From a candidate division KSB1 bacterium (GTDB taxonomy: Bacteria; Zhuqueibacterota; Zhuqueibacteria; JANLFK01; Oleimicrobiaceae): a stretch of 64,000 nt of DNA. Under the pieces are notes generated by a model. The model ran no database searches, was not told the origin of the DNA, and was given only the letters and a program-made list of their open reading frames with translations. Positions 27,250-35,064 of this stretch are shown here, one piece after another; position 1 is the stretch's first letter, and the number at the start of each line of letters is the position of its first letter. Where the stretch lies: NCBI GenBank assembly GCA_034506335.1, contig JAPDPR010000002.1:62001-126000 (forward strand). The letters are read 5' to 3'. Made by a program: the position numbers and the translations under genes.

Positions 27250-28809
27250 GTGACAGAAGGGCACACAGAACGAGGCACGTGGGGCTCATCGGTGGGTTTC
27301 ATTCTTGCTGCTGCCGGATCGGCCGTCGGCCTTGGCAATATCTGGCGTTTTCCGTACGTCGTAGGGGAAAACGGCGGTGGCGCCTTCGTACTGCTCTACA
27401 TCCTGTGCGTGGTGTTTATCTGCGCACCGGTCATGATCGCCGAATTGGCGCTGGGCCGCCACACGCAACGTAATCCCGTCGGGGCATTTCGCACGCTTGT
27501 CCCTGGAAGTCCATGGAAGGTAATTGGGGCACTGGGGGTACTTACTGGCGTCGGTATCCTCTCATTCTATTCCGTAGTGGCTGGGTGGACATTGCAGTAC
27601 GCCGTGCGTTCCGTTGTGACTCCCAACTACATTCGCTATAGCCAAGAAGAAGCAGAGAGGGTATGGACCGACTTTAGCAGTGACCCAGAAAACCTTCGCC
27701 GCGCTCTGGCAGAGGAGGGCATAATCACTCAGGACGCCGGCAGCCCGTCTGATGAGCAAGTACGGACCATCTGGCAGCAGTTTACGAGCGAGCCCCGCTT
27801 TGGAGTGTTCAGAGAGAAGATGTTGGGCCGTCTGCATAATCGCGCCTTGTTCGAGCAATTCGCCTCCCACCCGTTTCTGCCGACAGTATATCTGCTGATG
27901 TTCATCCTGCTCACCGGAGCGGTTGTCGCCGGGGGCGTGGGCGCCGGCATCGAGCGTTGGTCGCGGATTCTTATGCCCATCCTCTTCGTGCTTCTGCTTG
28001 TGCTGGCCGTCCGAGCTGTGACTCTGCCCGGCGCCTCAAGAGGGCTAGCGTTCTATCTCAAGCCAGAGCTTAGTAAACTCTCCGTGGAAGCGTTTGCCAG
28101 GGCTTTGGGCCAAGCCTTCTTTTCCTTGAGCCTTGGTATGGGCACGATACTCACTTACGGCAGCTATCTATCCAGGCGGGAGAACATTATTCGCTCGGCA
28201 GGATGGATCTGTCTTTCTGACACGTTGGTTGCGTTTATCGCTGGTCTGGTCATTTTCCCCACACTCTTTGCCATGGGTTTCCGTCCCGACGCTGGTGTGA
28301 GTCTGGCCTTCGTGGTATTGCCGTCAATCTTTGCCCACATGCCAGCCGGAGCCCTATTTGGCGCGGCCTTTTTCCTGTTGCTCTGCGTGGCCGCGCTGAC
28401 CTCCACCATCTCGCTCCTCGAGGTGCCCGTTGCTTACCTGGTGGATGAACACCACTGGGGTCGCAAATCGGCAGTGGTCGCGACCTGTGCGGTGGCTTTT
28501 CTGCTGGGCATTGGCTCGGCTTTGTCCACCGGCGCCGTTCCCGTGCTGACGCGGATACCAGGCGTAGGCGTTGGGGTTCTGGAGTTCCTTAATGCCCTGT
28601 TCGGCAACTACGCCCTCTCGGTAGGCGCTCTGGGCATCGCCCTCTTTGTGGGCTATCGCTGGGGGATAAGAGCCGTCGCTGCCGAGATCGAACAGCACGG
28701 CAACAAGTTCCTCTTCCGGGGCATCTGGTCAGTACTTATTCGCTATGTATCTCCCTTGGGTATCGCCATTGTGCTGGCGTACATCTTGATCACGGGCAAA
28801 TACTTTTGA
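27250..28809 (+). CDS. Sodium-dependent neurotransmitter:sodium symporter (SNF/NSS) family transporter
   Basis: 519 residues with about 11-12 membrane helices, a LeuT-fold Na+-coupled importer of amino acids or related amines. The TM1 signature FILAAAGSAVGLGNIWRFPYV (residues ~16-36) includes the unwound substrate/sodium-binding GLGNIWRFPY; TM6-like SLGMGTILTYGSYL and MIAELALGRHTQRNP also fit. Start is GTG with a GGGAGG site. Between TM3 and TM4 (residues ~125-210) there is a long acidic loop (RYSQEEAERVWTDF ... IWQQFTSEPRFG), longer than in LeuT. Substrate cannot be inferred. Confidence 0.93.
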   Translation: MTEGHTERGTWGSSVGFILAAAGSAVGLGNIWRFPYVVGENGGGAFVLLYILCVVFICAPVMIAELALGRHTQRNPVGAFRTLVPGSPWKVIGALGVLTGVGILSFYSVVAGWTLQYAVRSVVTPNYIRYSQEEAERVWTDFSSDPENLRRALAEEGIITQDAGSPSDEQVRTIWQQFTSEPRFGVFREKMLGRLHNRALFEQFASHPFLPTVYLLMFILLTGAVVAGGVGAGIERWSRILMPILFVLLLVLAVRAVTLPGASRGLAFYLKPELSKLSVEAFARALGQAFFSLSLGMGTILTYGSYLSRRENIIRSAGWICLSDTLVAFIAGLVIFPTLFAMGFRPDAGVSLAFVVLPSIFAHMPAGALFGAAFFLLLCVAALTSTISLLEVPVAYLVDEHHWGRKSAVVATCAVAFLLGIGSALSTGAVPVLTRIPGVGVGVLEFLNALFGNYALSVGALGIALFVGYRWGIRAVAAEIEQHGNKFLFRGIWSVLIRYVSPLGIAIVLAYILITGKYF

Positions 28810-28816
28810 GGCCACG

Positions 28817-29365
28817 ATGCTGACACGAGAAGAAGCGTATCGTTTAGCCGAATCGCGCTTCACCAATCGCAACCTCTTCAAACACGTGCTAGCGGTGGAA
28901 GCTGTGATGCGGGAACTCGCTGCCCACTTTGGGCAAGACGTGGAGCAGTGGGGCCTTGCCGGTCTGCTGCATGACCTGGACTATGAAGAGACCGCTCAGT
29001 CACCCGAAAGACATGGATTGCGTACGGTGGAACTCTTGGCAGGGTATGATGTGGATGAGGAAGTCATTCACGCCATCAAAAGCCACAACAATCACGCTCC
29101 GCGCGAAACCCTGATGGACAAAGCGATGTACGCGTCGGACCCCGTGACGGGGCTGATAGTGGCAGCGGCGCTCATGCATCCCAGCAAGAAGTTGGCTGCT
29201 GTGGATGTGCCCTTTATCCTGCGGCGCTTTAAGGAGAAAGCCTTTGCCAAGGGGGCCAATAGGGAGCAGATCAAGACCTGCGAGGAGTTTGGGCTCCAGT
29301 TAGATGAGTTCTTGGGCCTTGCGCTCAAAGCCATGCAGGGCATTCACGCGGAATTGGGGCTGTAG
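28817..29365 (+). CDS. HD-domain phosphohydrolase
   Basis: 182 residues with an HDIG-type metal-dependent phosphohydrolase core: H23 (NLFKHVLAVEAVM), H52-D53 (GLLHDLDYEE), the HAIKSHNNH segment around 90 and a distal Asp (YASDPVTG). Such small HD proteins hydrolyse nucleotides or other phosphomonoesters; the substrate is unknown. Starts 7 bases after the SNF transporter and abuts the next gene directly (TAG-ATG), so it is in the same operon. Confidence 0.88.
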   Translation: MLTREEAYRLAESRFTNRNLFKHVLAVEAVMRELAAHFGQDVEQWGLAGLLHDLDYEETAQSPERHGLRTVELLAGYDVDEEVIHAIKSHNNHAPRETLMDKAMYASDPVTGLIVAAALMHPSKKLAAVDVPFILRRFKEKAFAKGANREQIKTCEEFGLQLDEFLGLALKAMQGIHAELGL

Positions 29366-29758
29366 ATGCGACTTTGGCTTGTACTTGGGCTGGTGGGCGT
29401 GGTGTCAGTATCGCCGCTTCTTGCGCAGGCGGCCCTCACTGCTGCAGGTGACACCCTTGCCAAGCCTCCGGTCCGGGTGACAGTTCTTAAGCGGGATCCC
29501 CTCCTCGGCGAGGACAAGGTTCACCATGCCCTCGTCAGCGCCTTCCTTGCCGTGGCGGCCTACTACGGTGCGCACGACGAGAGCCGGTGGTCACGAGGGC
29601 ATGCACTCGTTTTTGCGACCTCGTTCTCCCTGAGCTGGGGGGTGGGCAAAGAGATCTACGACAAGCGAAGCGGACGTGGCCATGCCAGTGTAGCCGATCT
29701 GGTCGCGGATGTGGCCGGAACGGCGCTGGGGTTGGCTCTTTTTGCAGGGCAGTTTTGA
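29366..29758 (+). CDS. YfiM/DUF2279-like small envelope protein
   Basis: 130 residues with a signal peptide (MRLWLVLGLVGVVSVSPLLAQA), then LLGEDKVHHALVSAFLAVAAYYG, a second hydrophobic segment and VGKEIYDKRSGRGHASVADLVADVAGTALG. The DK-xH ... KE-YD ... S-DL-AD-AG pattern matches YfiM/DUF2279 proteins, putative envelope proteins of unknown function. No lipobox cysteine is present, unlike some members. Confidence 0.72.
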   Translation: MRLWLVLGLVGVVSVSPLLAQAALTAAGDTLAKPPVRVTVLKRDPLLGEDKVHHALVSAFLAVAAYYGAHDESRWSRGHALVFATSFSLSWGVGKEIYDKRSGRGHASVADLVADVAGTALGLALFAGQF

Positions 29759-29770
29759 CTGGAAGCAGCC

Positions 29771-31195
29771 GTGGTAACGACCTGGACAGACAAACCGTTG
29801 TGCAACTGTGGCGTCGTGGGTGTGTATGGCCATCCCGAGGCGGCGCGATTGGTGTACCTCTGCCTCTATGCGCTCCAGCATCGCGGACAGGAGAGCGCCG
29901 GCATTGTCGCCAGTGACTTTGTGCACATGCAGCGCCATGCTGGCTTGGGGCTCGTGGCGGACGTCTTTTCCGATGCGGCCACACTGACGCGCCTGGCCGG
30001 GTCTATGGCCATCGGCCACAACCGCTATTCCACAACCGGGTCTCCGCACCTGGCCAATTCCCAGCCCATCATGGTGAATGCGCAGGACGGACCGCTGGCT
30101 ATCGCCCACAACGGCAACTTAGTTAATTCCGGCTCATGCCGCCGCCGCTTGGTGAGTGATGGGGCGATCTTCCAGACAAGCACAGACACCGAGGTCATCC
30201 TCCACCTCATCGCGCGCTCCAAGCGCGCAACGCTGGTAGAACGACTGATGGAGGCTCTGACCCAGGTCCAGGGCGCTTACTCGCTTGTGCTCATGAGTCG
30301 CACCCAGCTCATTGCAGTGCGCGACCCCCGGGGCTTCAGGCCCCTGTCTTTGGGGCGCAAAGACGGCGCCTACGTGATCGCCTCCGAAACGTGTGCCATG
30401 GACCTCATCGATGCCGAGTACCTCCGGGAGGTGGAGCCTGGCGAGGTGCTGGTCATCGACGACAACGGCCTGCGTAGCGAGCGCCTGCCGGAACAGGCCC
30501 CGCGCGCCGCTTGCATCTTCGAGTTCATCTACTTCTCGCGTCCTGATAGCAAGATCTTCGGTGAGAACGTGGACAAGTGCCGGCGCAAGTTGGGCAAGAC
30601 GCTGGCGCTGGAGCACCCCACTGAGGGCGACATCGTCATCTCGGTGCCCGATTCCAGCAACACGGCAGCGGTAGGATTTTCGCGGCGCTCAGGTATCAAG
30701 TTCGAGCTGGGACTTATTCGCAACCACTACATCGGGCGTACGTTTATCCACCCGGACCAGGACGTCCGCGATTTTAGCGTGCGCGTCAAGTTCAATCCGG
30801 TCCGCGGGGTGCTGGCAGACCGACGCGTGGTGGTGGTGGAGGACTCCATCGTCCGGGGTACGACTCTGCGCCATCTGGTGCGGATGATTCGCGCAGCAGG
30901 TGCAAAGGAGGTGCATGTACGGGTCAGCTCCCCACCCATCATCTCCCCCTGCTACTACGGCATGGACTTCCCCACCAGGGATGAGCTTATTGCCTGCTCC
31001 CGGAGCGTTGAGGAGATCCGTCAGTTCATCGGGGCGGACACGCTGGCGTACCTTTCCATGGAGGGCATGCTGGCCTCCGTACCGCAGGACCGGGGCGGGT
31101 ATTGCCATGCCTGTTTCGACGGCAACTATCCGTTGCCTCCCGAACGGGCGAGTAAATTCCAGCATGAACAGGCATACTGGGTGCCACATCAGTAA
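29771..31195 (+). CDS. purF: Amidophosphoribosyltransferase
   Basis: 474 residues. First committed step of purine synthesis: PRPP + glutamine to 5-phosphoribosylamine. The N-terminal Ntn glutaminase nucleophile is C13 (NCGVVGVYGH), implying a 12-residue propeptide; the domain continues with LQHRGQESAGI and RYSTTG. The PRPP-binding loop VVVVEDSIVRGTT lies near 355. Cysteines in PRAACIFEF, ISPCYYGMD and GGYCHACFDG match the [4Fe-4S] ligands of the Bacillus-type enzyme, so this is probably the oxygen-sensitive Fe-S form. GTG start. It is not beside other pur genes; purN and purH lie about 8-9 kb downstream. Confidence 0.97.
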   Translation: MVTTWTDKPLCNCGVVGVYGHPEAARLVYLCLYALQHRGQESAGIVASDFVHMQRHAGLGLVADVFSDAATLTRLAGSMAIGHNRYSTTGSPHLANSQPIMVNAQDGPLAIAHNGNLVNSGSCRRRLVSDGAIFQTSTDTEVILHLIARSKRATLVERLMEALTQVQGAYSLVLMSRTQLIAVRDPRGFRPLSLGRKDGAYVIASETCAMDLIDAEYLREVEPGEVLVIDDNGLRSERLPEQAPRAACIFEFIYFSRPDSKIFGENVDKCRRKLGKTLALEHPTEGDIVISVPDSSNTAAVGFSRRSGIKFELGLIRNHYIGRTFIHPDQDVRDFSVRVKFNPVRGVLADRRVVVVEDSIVRGTTLRHLVRMIRAAGAKEVHVRVSSPPIISPCYYGMDFPTRDELIACSRSVEEIRQFIGADTLAYLSMEGMLASVPQDRGGYCHACFDGNYPLPPERASKFQHEQAYWVPHQ

Positions 31196-31227
31196 CGGGG
31201 CGAGGCCCTTTTCGGCTGGGGGTCGCG

Positions 31228-32175
31228 ATGAGTCGATTGCTTCGTCTGTGGGACTATGTCTTCGTGTTGCGGCCGACGCTGCTTTTTCCTGTGTGGACGG
31301 TCTTCCTTGCCGGTCACTCGGCCCAACTCCGTTTTGGCCACTCGCTGGCCCGTATCTCATGGCGAGGGGCATGGGACTTTGATTACATCCTCGTGGCCTT
31401 GCTCGTGACTCTGTGTCTCGGCGCCACGTTCGTGCTGAACCAGGTGGCAGACATGGAGAGCGACCGGCTCAACAGGAAGCTATTCCTTCTCGCCACGGGA
31501 GAGCTGAGTGCCGGAAGTGCGGCCGTGGAGGTAGGACTTCTTGGTTTGACATCCATCGGGCTTGGCTTTGTCCTCAAGCCGGCATTGGGGGTAGCGCTCT
31601 TGGCCTGCTTCCTGATTGCAGGGGTGCTGTACAGCTGTCCGCCCTTTGTGTGCAAGGATCGGCCTTACGCAGGGCTGTTGTGCAATGGTCTGGGAGCGCT
31701 GGCTGTTTTTGCCTGCGGATGGCTTGTGCGCGGGAAGGTGCATTCCGGGATGTGGTTTCACGCGTTGCCCTTCGTGTTCGCGCTGTGGTCCCTCTACTTT
31801 TTCACCACCCTGCCGGATGTGGAGGGCGACCGCGCCGCCGGCAAGATAACCATCGGCGTGCTCTTCGGACCCCGTGTCAGCGCACGGTTGGCCCTGGTGG
31901 CAGAAGTGGGCACTTTGGTCAGTTCTTTCTTGTTGCGCGATTGGTTCATCTTTGCTCCTGCCCTGACCGCGTTGCCTTTGTTCATCATCGCGGCCCTCAA
32001 GGGCACCGTGGCAGCGGGTGTGCGCACCACGAAGTTCGGCCTGCTCTTTGTCGCGCTCGCCTATTGTTACCTGTTCCCTGGCTTCCTCGTGGTGCTGGCG
32101 CTGGTCTTCTTGGCTTGTAAGATTTACTATCGGCGCCGCTTTCAGATTAACTACCCAAGCTTCGACGTAGGTTAG
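31228..32175 (+). CDS. UbiA family prenyltransferase
   Basis: 315 residues, polytopic, of the UbiA superfamily that transfers isoprenoid chains to acceptors (quinone precursors, haem, or geranylgeranylglyceryl phosphate). The two Mg-prenyl-diphosphate motifs are present: N71-Q-V-A-D75-M-E-S-D79 and D197-V-E-G-D201 (PDVEGDRAAGK). The usual NRPxRPIPSG segment is replaced by NRKLFLLATGELS. It is followed 5 bases later by a ferredoxin and an archaeal-like geranylgeranyl reductase, then a CDP-alcohol phosphatidyltransferase; this context favours a lipid (DGGGP synthase-like) acceptor, but a quinone pathway remains possible. Confidence 0.88.
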   Translation: MSRLLRLWDYVFVLRPTLLFPVWTVFLAGHSAQLRFGHSLARISWRGAWDFDYILVALLVTLCLGATFVLNQVADMESDRLNRKLFLLATGELSAGSAAVEVGLLGLTSIGLGFVLKPALGVALLACFLIAGVLYSCPPFVCKDRPYAGLLCNGLGALAVFACGWLVRGKVHSGMWFHALPFVFALWSLYFFTTLPDVEGDRAAGKITIGVLFGPRVSARLALVAEVGTLVSSFLLRDWFIFAPALTALPLFIIAALKGTVAAGVRTTKFGLLFVALAYCYLFPGFLVVLALVFLACKIYYRRRFQINYPSFDVG

Positions 32176-32180
32176 GAGGC

Positions 32181-32378
32181 ATGAAGCAGAAGACTCTTCT
32201 CCTGAAAGATGACTTGTGTGACTTGTGCGGCACATGTGTGGCGGTCTGCCCAGTAGATGCCCTGGAGCTGAGCGAGCTCCGTTTGCTCATAGATGGGAAA
32301 CGGTGCACGCTGTGCATGAATTGCGTGCACGCCTGCCCCTTCGCCTGCCTGGAGGTGCGTGATGAAGTCCCGGTATGA
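32181..32378 (+). CDS. 2[4Fe-4S] ferredoxin
   Basis: 65 residues with two complete CxxCxxCxxxC sets: C13, C16, C19, C23 and C42, C45, C48, C52, each last Cys followed by Pro. A small low-potential electron carrier. It overlaps the geranylgeranyl reductase start by 17 bases, so it is probably that enzyme's electron donor, as known for Methanosarcina. The AGGAGG at 32174-32179 sits only one base before the ATG, an unusually tight spacing, and overlaps the UbiA stop codon; no alternative start precedes the first cysteine set convincingly. Confidence 0.93.
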   Translation: MKQKTLLLKDDLCDLCGTCVAVCPVDALELSELRLLIDGKRCTLCMNCVHACPFACLEVRDEVPV

Positions 32379-33531
32379 CGTGGTGGTGGTAGGTGCAGGC
32401 CCGGCGGGCTCCACGGCTGCGCGCTTTGCCGCTCTGGGGGGCGCCAGCGTGCTCCTGCTGGAGAAGGACCGGGAAGTAGGCATCCCCGTGCGGTGTGCGG
32501 AAGGCGTAGGGCAGAAAGGCCTAGCCCAGGTGGTCGAGGCCCAGGAGCGCTGGATCGACCGCGTCATCCGCGGCGCCTTCCTCTACGCGCCCAACGGAAT
32601 GCGTGTCTGCCTGGAGACAAGCGACCTCGGCTACATTCTCAATCGTAAGCTTTTTGACTACGACCTGGCGCGCTTGGCGGCAGAGGCAGGGGCCGAGGTG
32701 CTGACCAAAGCAAACGTGACCGGCCTGATTCTGCGCGACGGTGTGGTACACGGGGTACAGCTAATGCACCTTGGCCGGGCGTACACCGTGCAATGCTCAA
32801 TCGTTATCGGTGCCGATGGCGTGGAGTCGCGCGTGGGGCGATGGGCAGGTTTGCGCACACATGTGAGCTTGCACGACATCGAAAGTTGCGCCCAGGTGAC
32901 GGCTAGCAACGTGGAGATCGAAGACACGCATTGCCACTTTTACTTTGGACGCGAGGTCGCTCCAGGTGGCTATGCCTGGGTCTTCCCCAAGGGCAACGGA
33001 GTGGCGAACATCGGCCTCGGGGTTTCCGGCGACTGCGCGCGAACCAAGCCGGCGTGGGTGTATCTGGAGCAGTTCCTGGCCGCACGCTTCCCACGCGTCT
33101 CGGTGCTCACGACCGTAGCAGGAGGCGTACCAGTTGCCCGCCCCTTGAAGCGAATGGTAAGTCACGGGCTCATGTTAGTGGGCGACGCCGCACGCCAGGC
33201 CAATCCGGTCTCCGGCGGCGGCATTGTGTCCGGGATGATTGCCGCCAAAATCGCCGGCGAGGTGGCAGCCCAGGCCATTAAAGAGAGCGACGTGTCCCAA
33301 CAACGACTCCAGGAGTACGCGGACCGGTGGCATGACCAGGAAGGGAAGGCTCACGAGCGTTTCTATCGGTTGAAAGAGGCCATCTGGCGACTGACGGACG
33401 AAGACCTCAACCGTACCGCCGAGGCCTATTTGCGCACTGCGCCTGAGAAGCGCTCGCTCCTCAACTTGTTCGCCACCGCCTTGGTCAATCAGCCAAAGCT
33501 CATAGTCGAAGCAGCAAAGGTCTTTGTCTGA
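32362..33531 (+). CDS. Geranylgeranyl reductase family FAD-dependent protein (archaeal-like)
   Basis: 389 residues, flavoprotein that saturates isoprenoid double bonds. FAD-binding GAGPAGSTAARFAA at the N-terminus, the family segment VGIPVRCAEGVG (near 37-48), YAPNGMRVCLE, YAWVFPKGNGVANIGLGVSG and the second FAD motif LVGDAARQANPVSGGGI. The RCAEG and YxWxFPKG blocks resemble archaeal digeranylgeranylglycerophospholipid reductases. I chose the ATG at 32362, six bases after a GGAGG; a GTG one codon earlier is also possible. It overlaps the ferredoxin gene and is followed by a CDP-alcohol phosphatidyltransferase. A menaquinone or phytyl substrate is an alternative. Confidence 0.92.
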   Translation: MKSRYDVVVVGAGPAGSTAARFAALGGASVLLLEKDREVGIPVRCAEGVGQKGLAQVVEAQERWIDRVIRGAFLYAPNGMRVCLETSDLGYILNRKLFDYDLARLAAEAGAEVLTKANVTGLILRDGVVHGVQLMHLGRAYTVQCSIVIGADGVESRVGRWAGLRTHVSLHDIESCAQVTASNVEIEDTHCHFYFGREVAPGGYAWVFPKGNGVANIGLGVSGDCARTKPAWVYLEQFLAARFPRVSVLTTVAGGVPVARPLKRMVSHGLMLVGDAARQANPVSGGGIVSGMIAAKIAGEVAAQAIKESDVSQQRLQEYADRWHDQEGKAHERFYRLKEAIWRLTDEDLNRTAEAYLRTAPEKRSLLNLFATALVNQPKLIVEAAKVFV

Positions 33532-33544
33532 GGGAGTACCCCGA

Positions 33545-34153
33545 ATGCCCGAGCTTTGCGACCCACAAGAAAGGCGCGTGCTCACCATACCCAATGCACT
33601 GTCTGTGGCGCGCCTTTGCCTACTGCCCTTCATCTATGGCTTGCTCCGGCAGGAGACGCGGCAGGCGGACCTTGTTGCCGCCGCGCTGATGGCTGCGGGC
33701 GCCGCCACCGACTTTTTGGACGGAGTACTGGCCAGACTGTTGCGGCAAACATCCAATGTGGGTCGGATTCTTGACCCACTGGCTGACAAGATCTTTGCCA
33801 TATTCATCCTTCTCGTGCTAGTGGGTCTGGGAAGACTGCCCAGCTGGTACGCGGCGGCCGTAGTGGCGCGCGACCTGATCATCGTCCTGGGAGGTGCATA
33901 CCTGGTTTTGGGCAAACGTTTTGTCTCGGAGTCAAATCGCGCAGGCAAGTGGGCAGCCTTTTCGATAGTGGTAGTCATCCTTGTGCACACGCTTCGCATA
34001 CAGAGCATGGCCGCGCCCGTGAGGTGGCTCTCGTTACTGCTCTTGCTTACCTCGGTGGTCAGTTACGCCACGGTGTTTGCGCGCATCCTGCAGAGACGGA
34101 CACTTGTTTCGGCGAACGCGGTTGCAGACCAGGCAATGAAGAGGGAAGCATGA
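33545..34153 (+). CDS. CDP-alcohol phosphatidyltransferase family protein
   Basis: 202 residues, five to six membrane helices. The family signature is intact: D56-x2-D59-G-x2-A63-R64-x8-G73-x3-D77-x3-D81. The start TIPNALSVARLCLLPF resembles PgsA-type phosphatidylglycerophosphate synthases, which join glycerol-3-phosphate to a CDP-lipid. I chose the ATG at 33545 with GAGGGAG upstream rather than a TTG at 33524 inside the reductase gene. Position behind UbiA-ferredoxin-reductase makes a CDP-isoprenoid-lipid substrate conceivable, but ordinary PgsA activity is the default reading. The stop overlaps ftsY (ATGA). Confidence 0.88.
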   Translation: MPELCDPQERRVLTIPNALSVARLCLLPFIYGLLRQETRQADLVAAALMAAGAATDFLDGVLARLLRQTSNVGRILDPLADKIFAIFILLVLVGLGRLPSWYAAAVVARDLIIVLGGAYLVLGKRFVSESNRAGKWAAFSIVVVILVHTLRIQSMAAPVRWLSLLLLLTSVVSYATVFARILQRRTLVSANAVADQAMKREA

Positions 34154-35064
34154 GCGGCGTGATGGGGCGTCTGCGCTCAGGCCTTGTCAAAACGAGGCAG
34201 GCGCTGAGTGAACGGTTGGCCCGGGTGGTAGGGGCAGCAAGGCGCGCTGACCCAGAGTTCCTCGCGGAGCTTGAAGAGGCGCTCATCGCTGCTGATGTGG
34301 GCGTCATGGGAGCCGAGGCGGTAGTACAACGGCTGGGCGAACTTTTGGCCACAAGGCCCGGGGCGGATTCAGCCCAGGTGCTGGCTTTGCTGAAGGAGGA
34401 AATGGTCAGCCTGCTGAACCGAAGCGACAACTCTCCTTTTCTCGCTGGTGAGAAGCCGCATGTGGTGCTGGTCGTGGGCGTCAACGGTACCGGCAAGACC
34501 ACGACCATTGGCAAGCTTGCGTACCATTACCGCCAACAGGGCAAGAAGGTGCTTTTGGCTGCAGCGGACACGTTTCGCGCCGCTGCCAGCGAGCAATTGG
34601 CAATCTGGGCGGAGCGCGCGGGGGCAGATCTGGTGAGCACCAAGCCGGGCGCCGATCCGGCCGCAGTGGCCTTCGACGCCCTAAACGCTGCTTTGGCCCG
34701 CGGAGTAGATGTGTTGATCGTTGATACCGCCGGCCGCCTGCACACAAAAGTCAACCTGATGGAGGAGGTGCGAAAGATCCGCCGGGTCCTCGAGCGGCGG
34801 CTTCCCGGAGCTCCGCATGAGGTGCTCCTCGTCATCGATGCCACCACAGGCCAGAATGGCCTCTCGCAAGCCAGACAATTTACGCAGGCCACTGGGGTGA
34901 GCGGTATTGTGCTCACCAAACTGGACGGCACGGCCAAAGGAGGCATCGCCGTGGCTATCTGCCAGGAGTTGGGCGTGCCGGTGCGCTGGGTAGGCGTGGG
35001 CGAAGACATCGACGATCTGGCACCGTTCGATGCCCGCGAGTTCGTGGAGGGGCTCTTCGCATGA
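34150..35064 (+). CDS. ftsY: Signal recognition particle receptor FtsY
   Basis: 304 residues, the SRP receptor GTPase that docks ribosome-nascent chains at the membrane. The NG core is complete: N-domain helices from LRSGLVKTRQALSERL, G1 VGVNGTGKTTTIGKLA near 106, LLAAADTFRAAASEQL, G3 VDTAGRLHTK, G4 TKLDGTAKGG and the GVGEDIDDLAPF closing motif. The acidic A domain of E. coli FtsY is absent, as in many bacteria. The ATG at 34150 overlaps the previous stop; the longer upstream frame is within the phosphatidyltransferase gene. The stop overlaps rimO. Confidence 0.97.
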   Translation: MSGVMGRLRSGLVKTRQALSERLARVVGAARRADPEFLAELEEALIAADVGVMGAEAVVQRLGELLATRPGADSAQVLALLKEEMVSLLNRSDNSPFLAGEKPHVVLVVGVNGTGKTTTIGKLAYHYRQQGKKVLLAAADTFRAAASEQLAIWAERAGADLVSTKPGADPAAVAFDALNAALARGVDVLIVDTAGRLHTKVNLMEEVRKIRRVLERRLPGAPHEVLLVIDATTGQNGLSQARQFTQATGVSGIVLTKLDGTAKGGIAVAICQELGVPVRWVGVGEDIDDLAPFDAREFVEGLFA

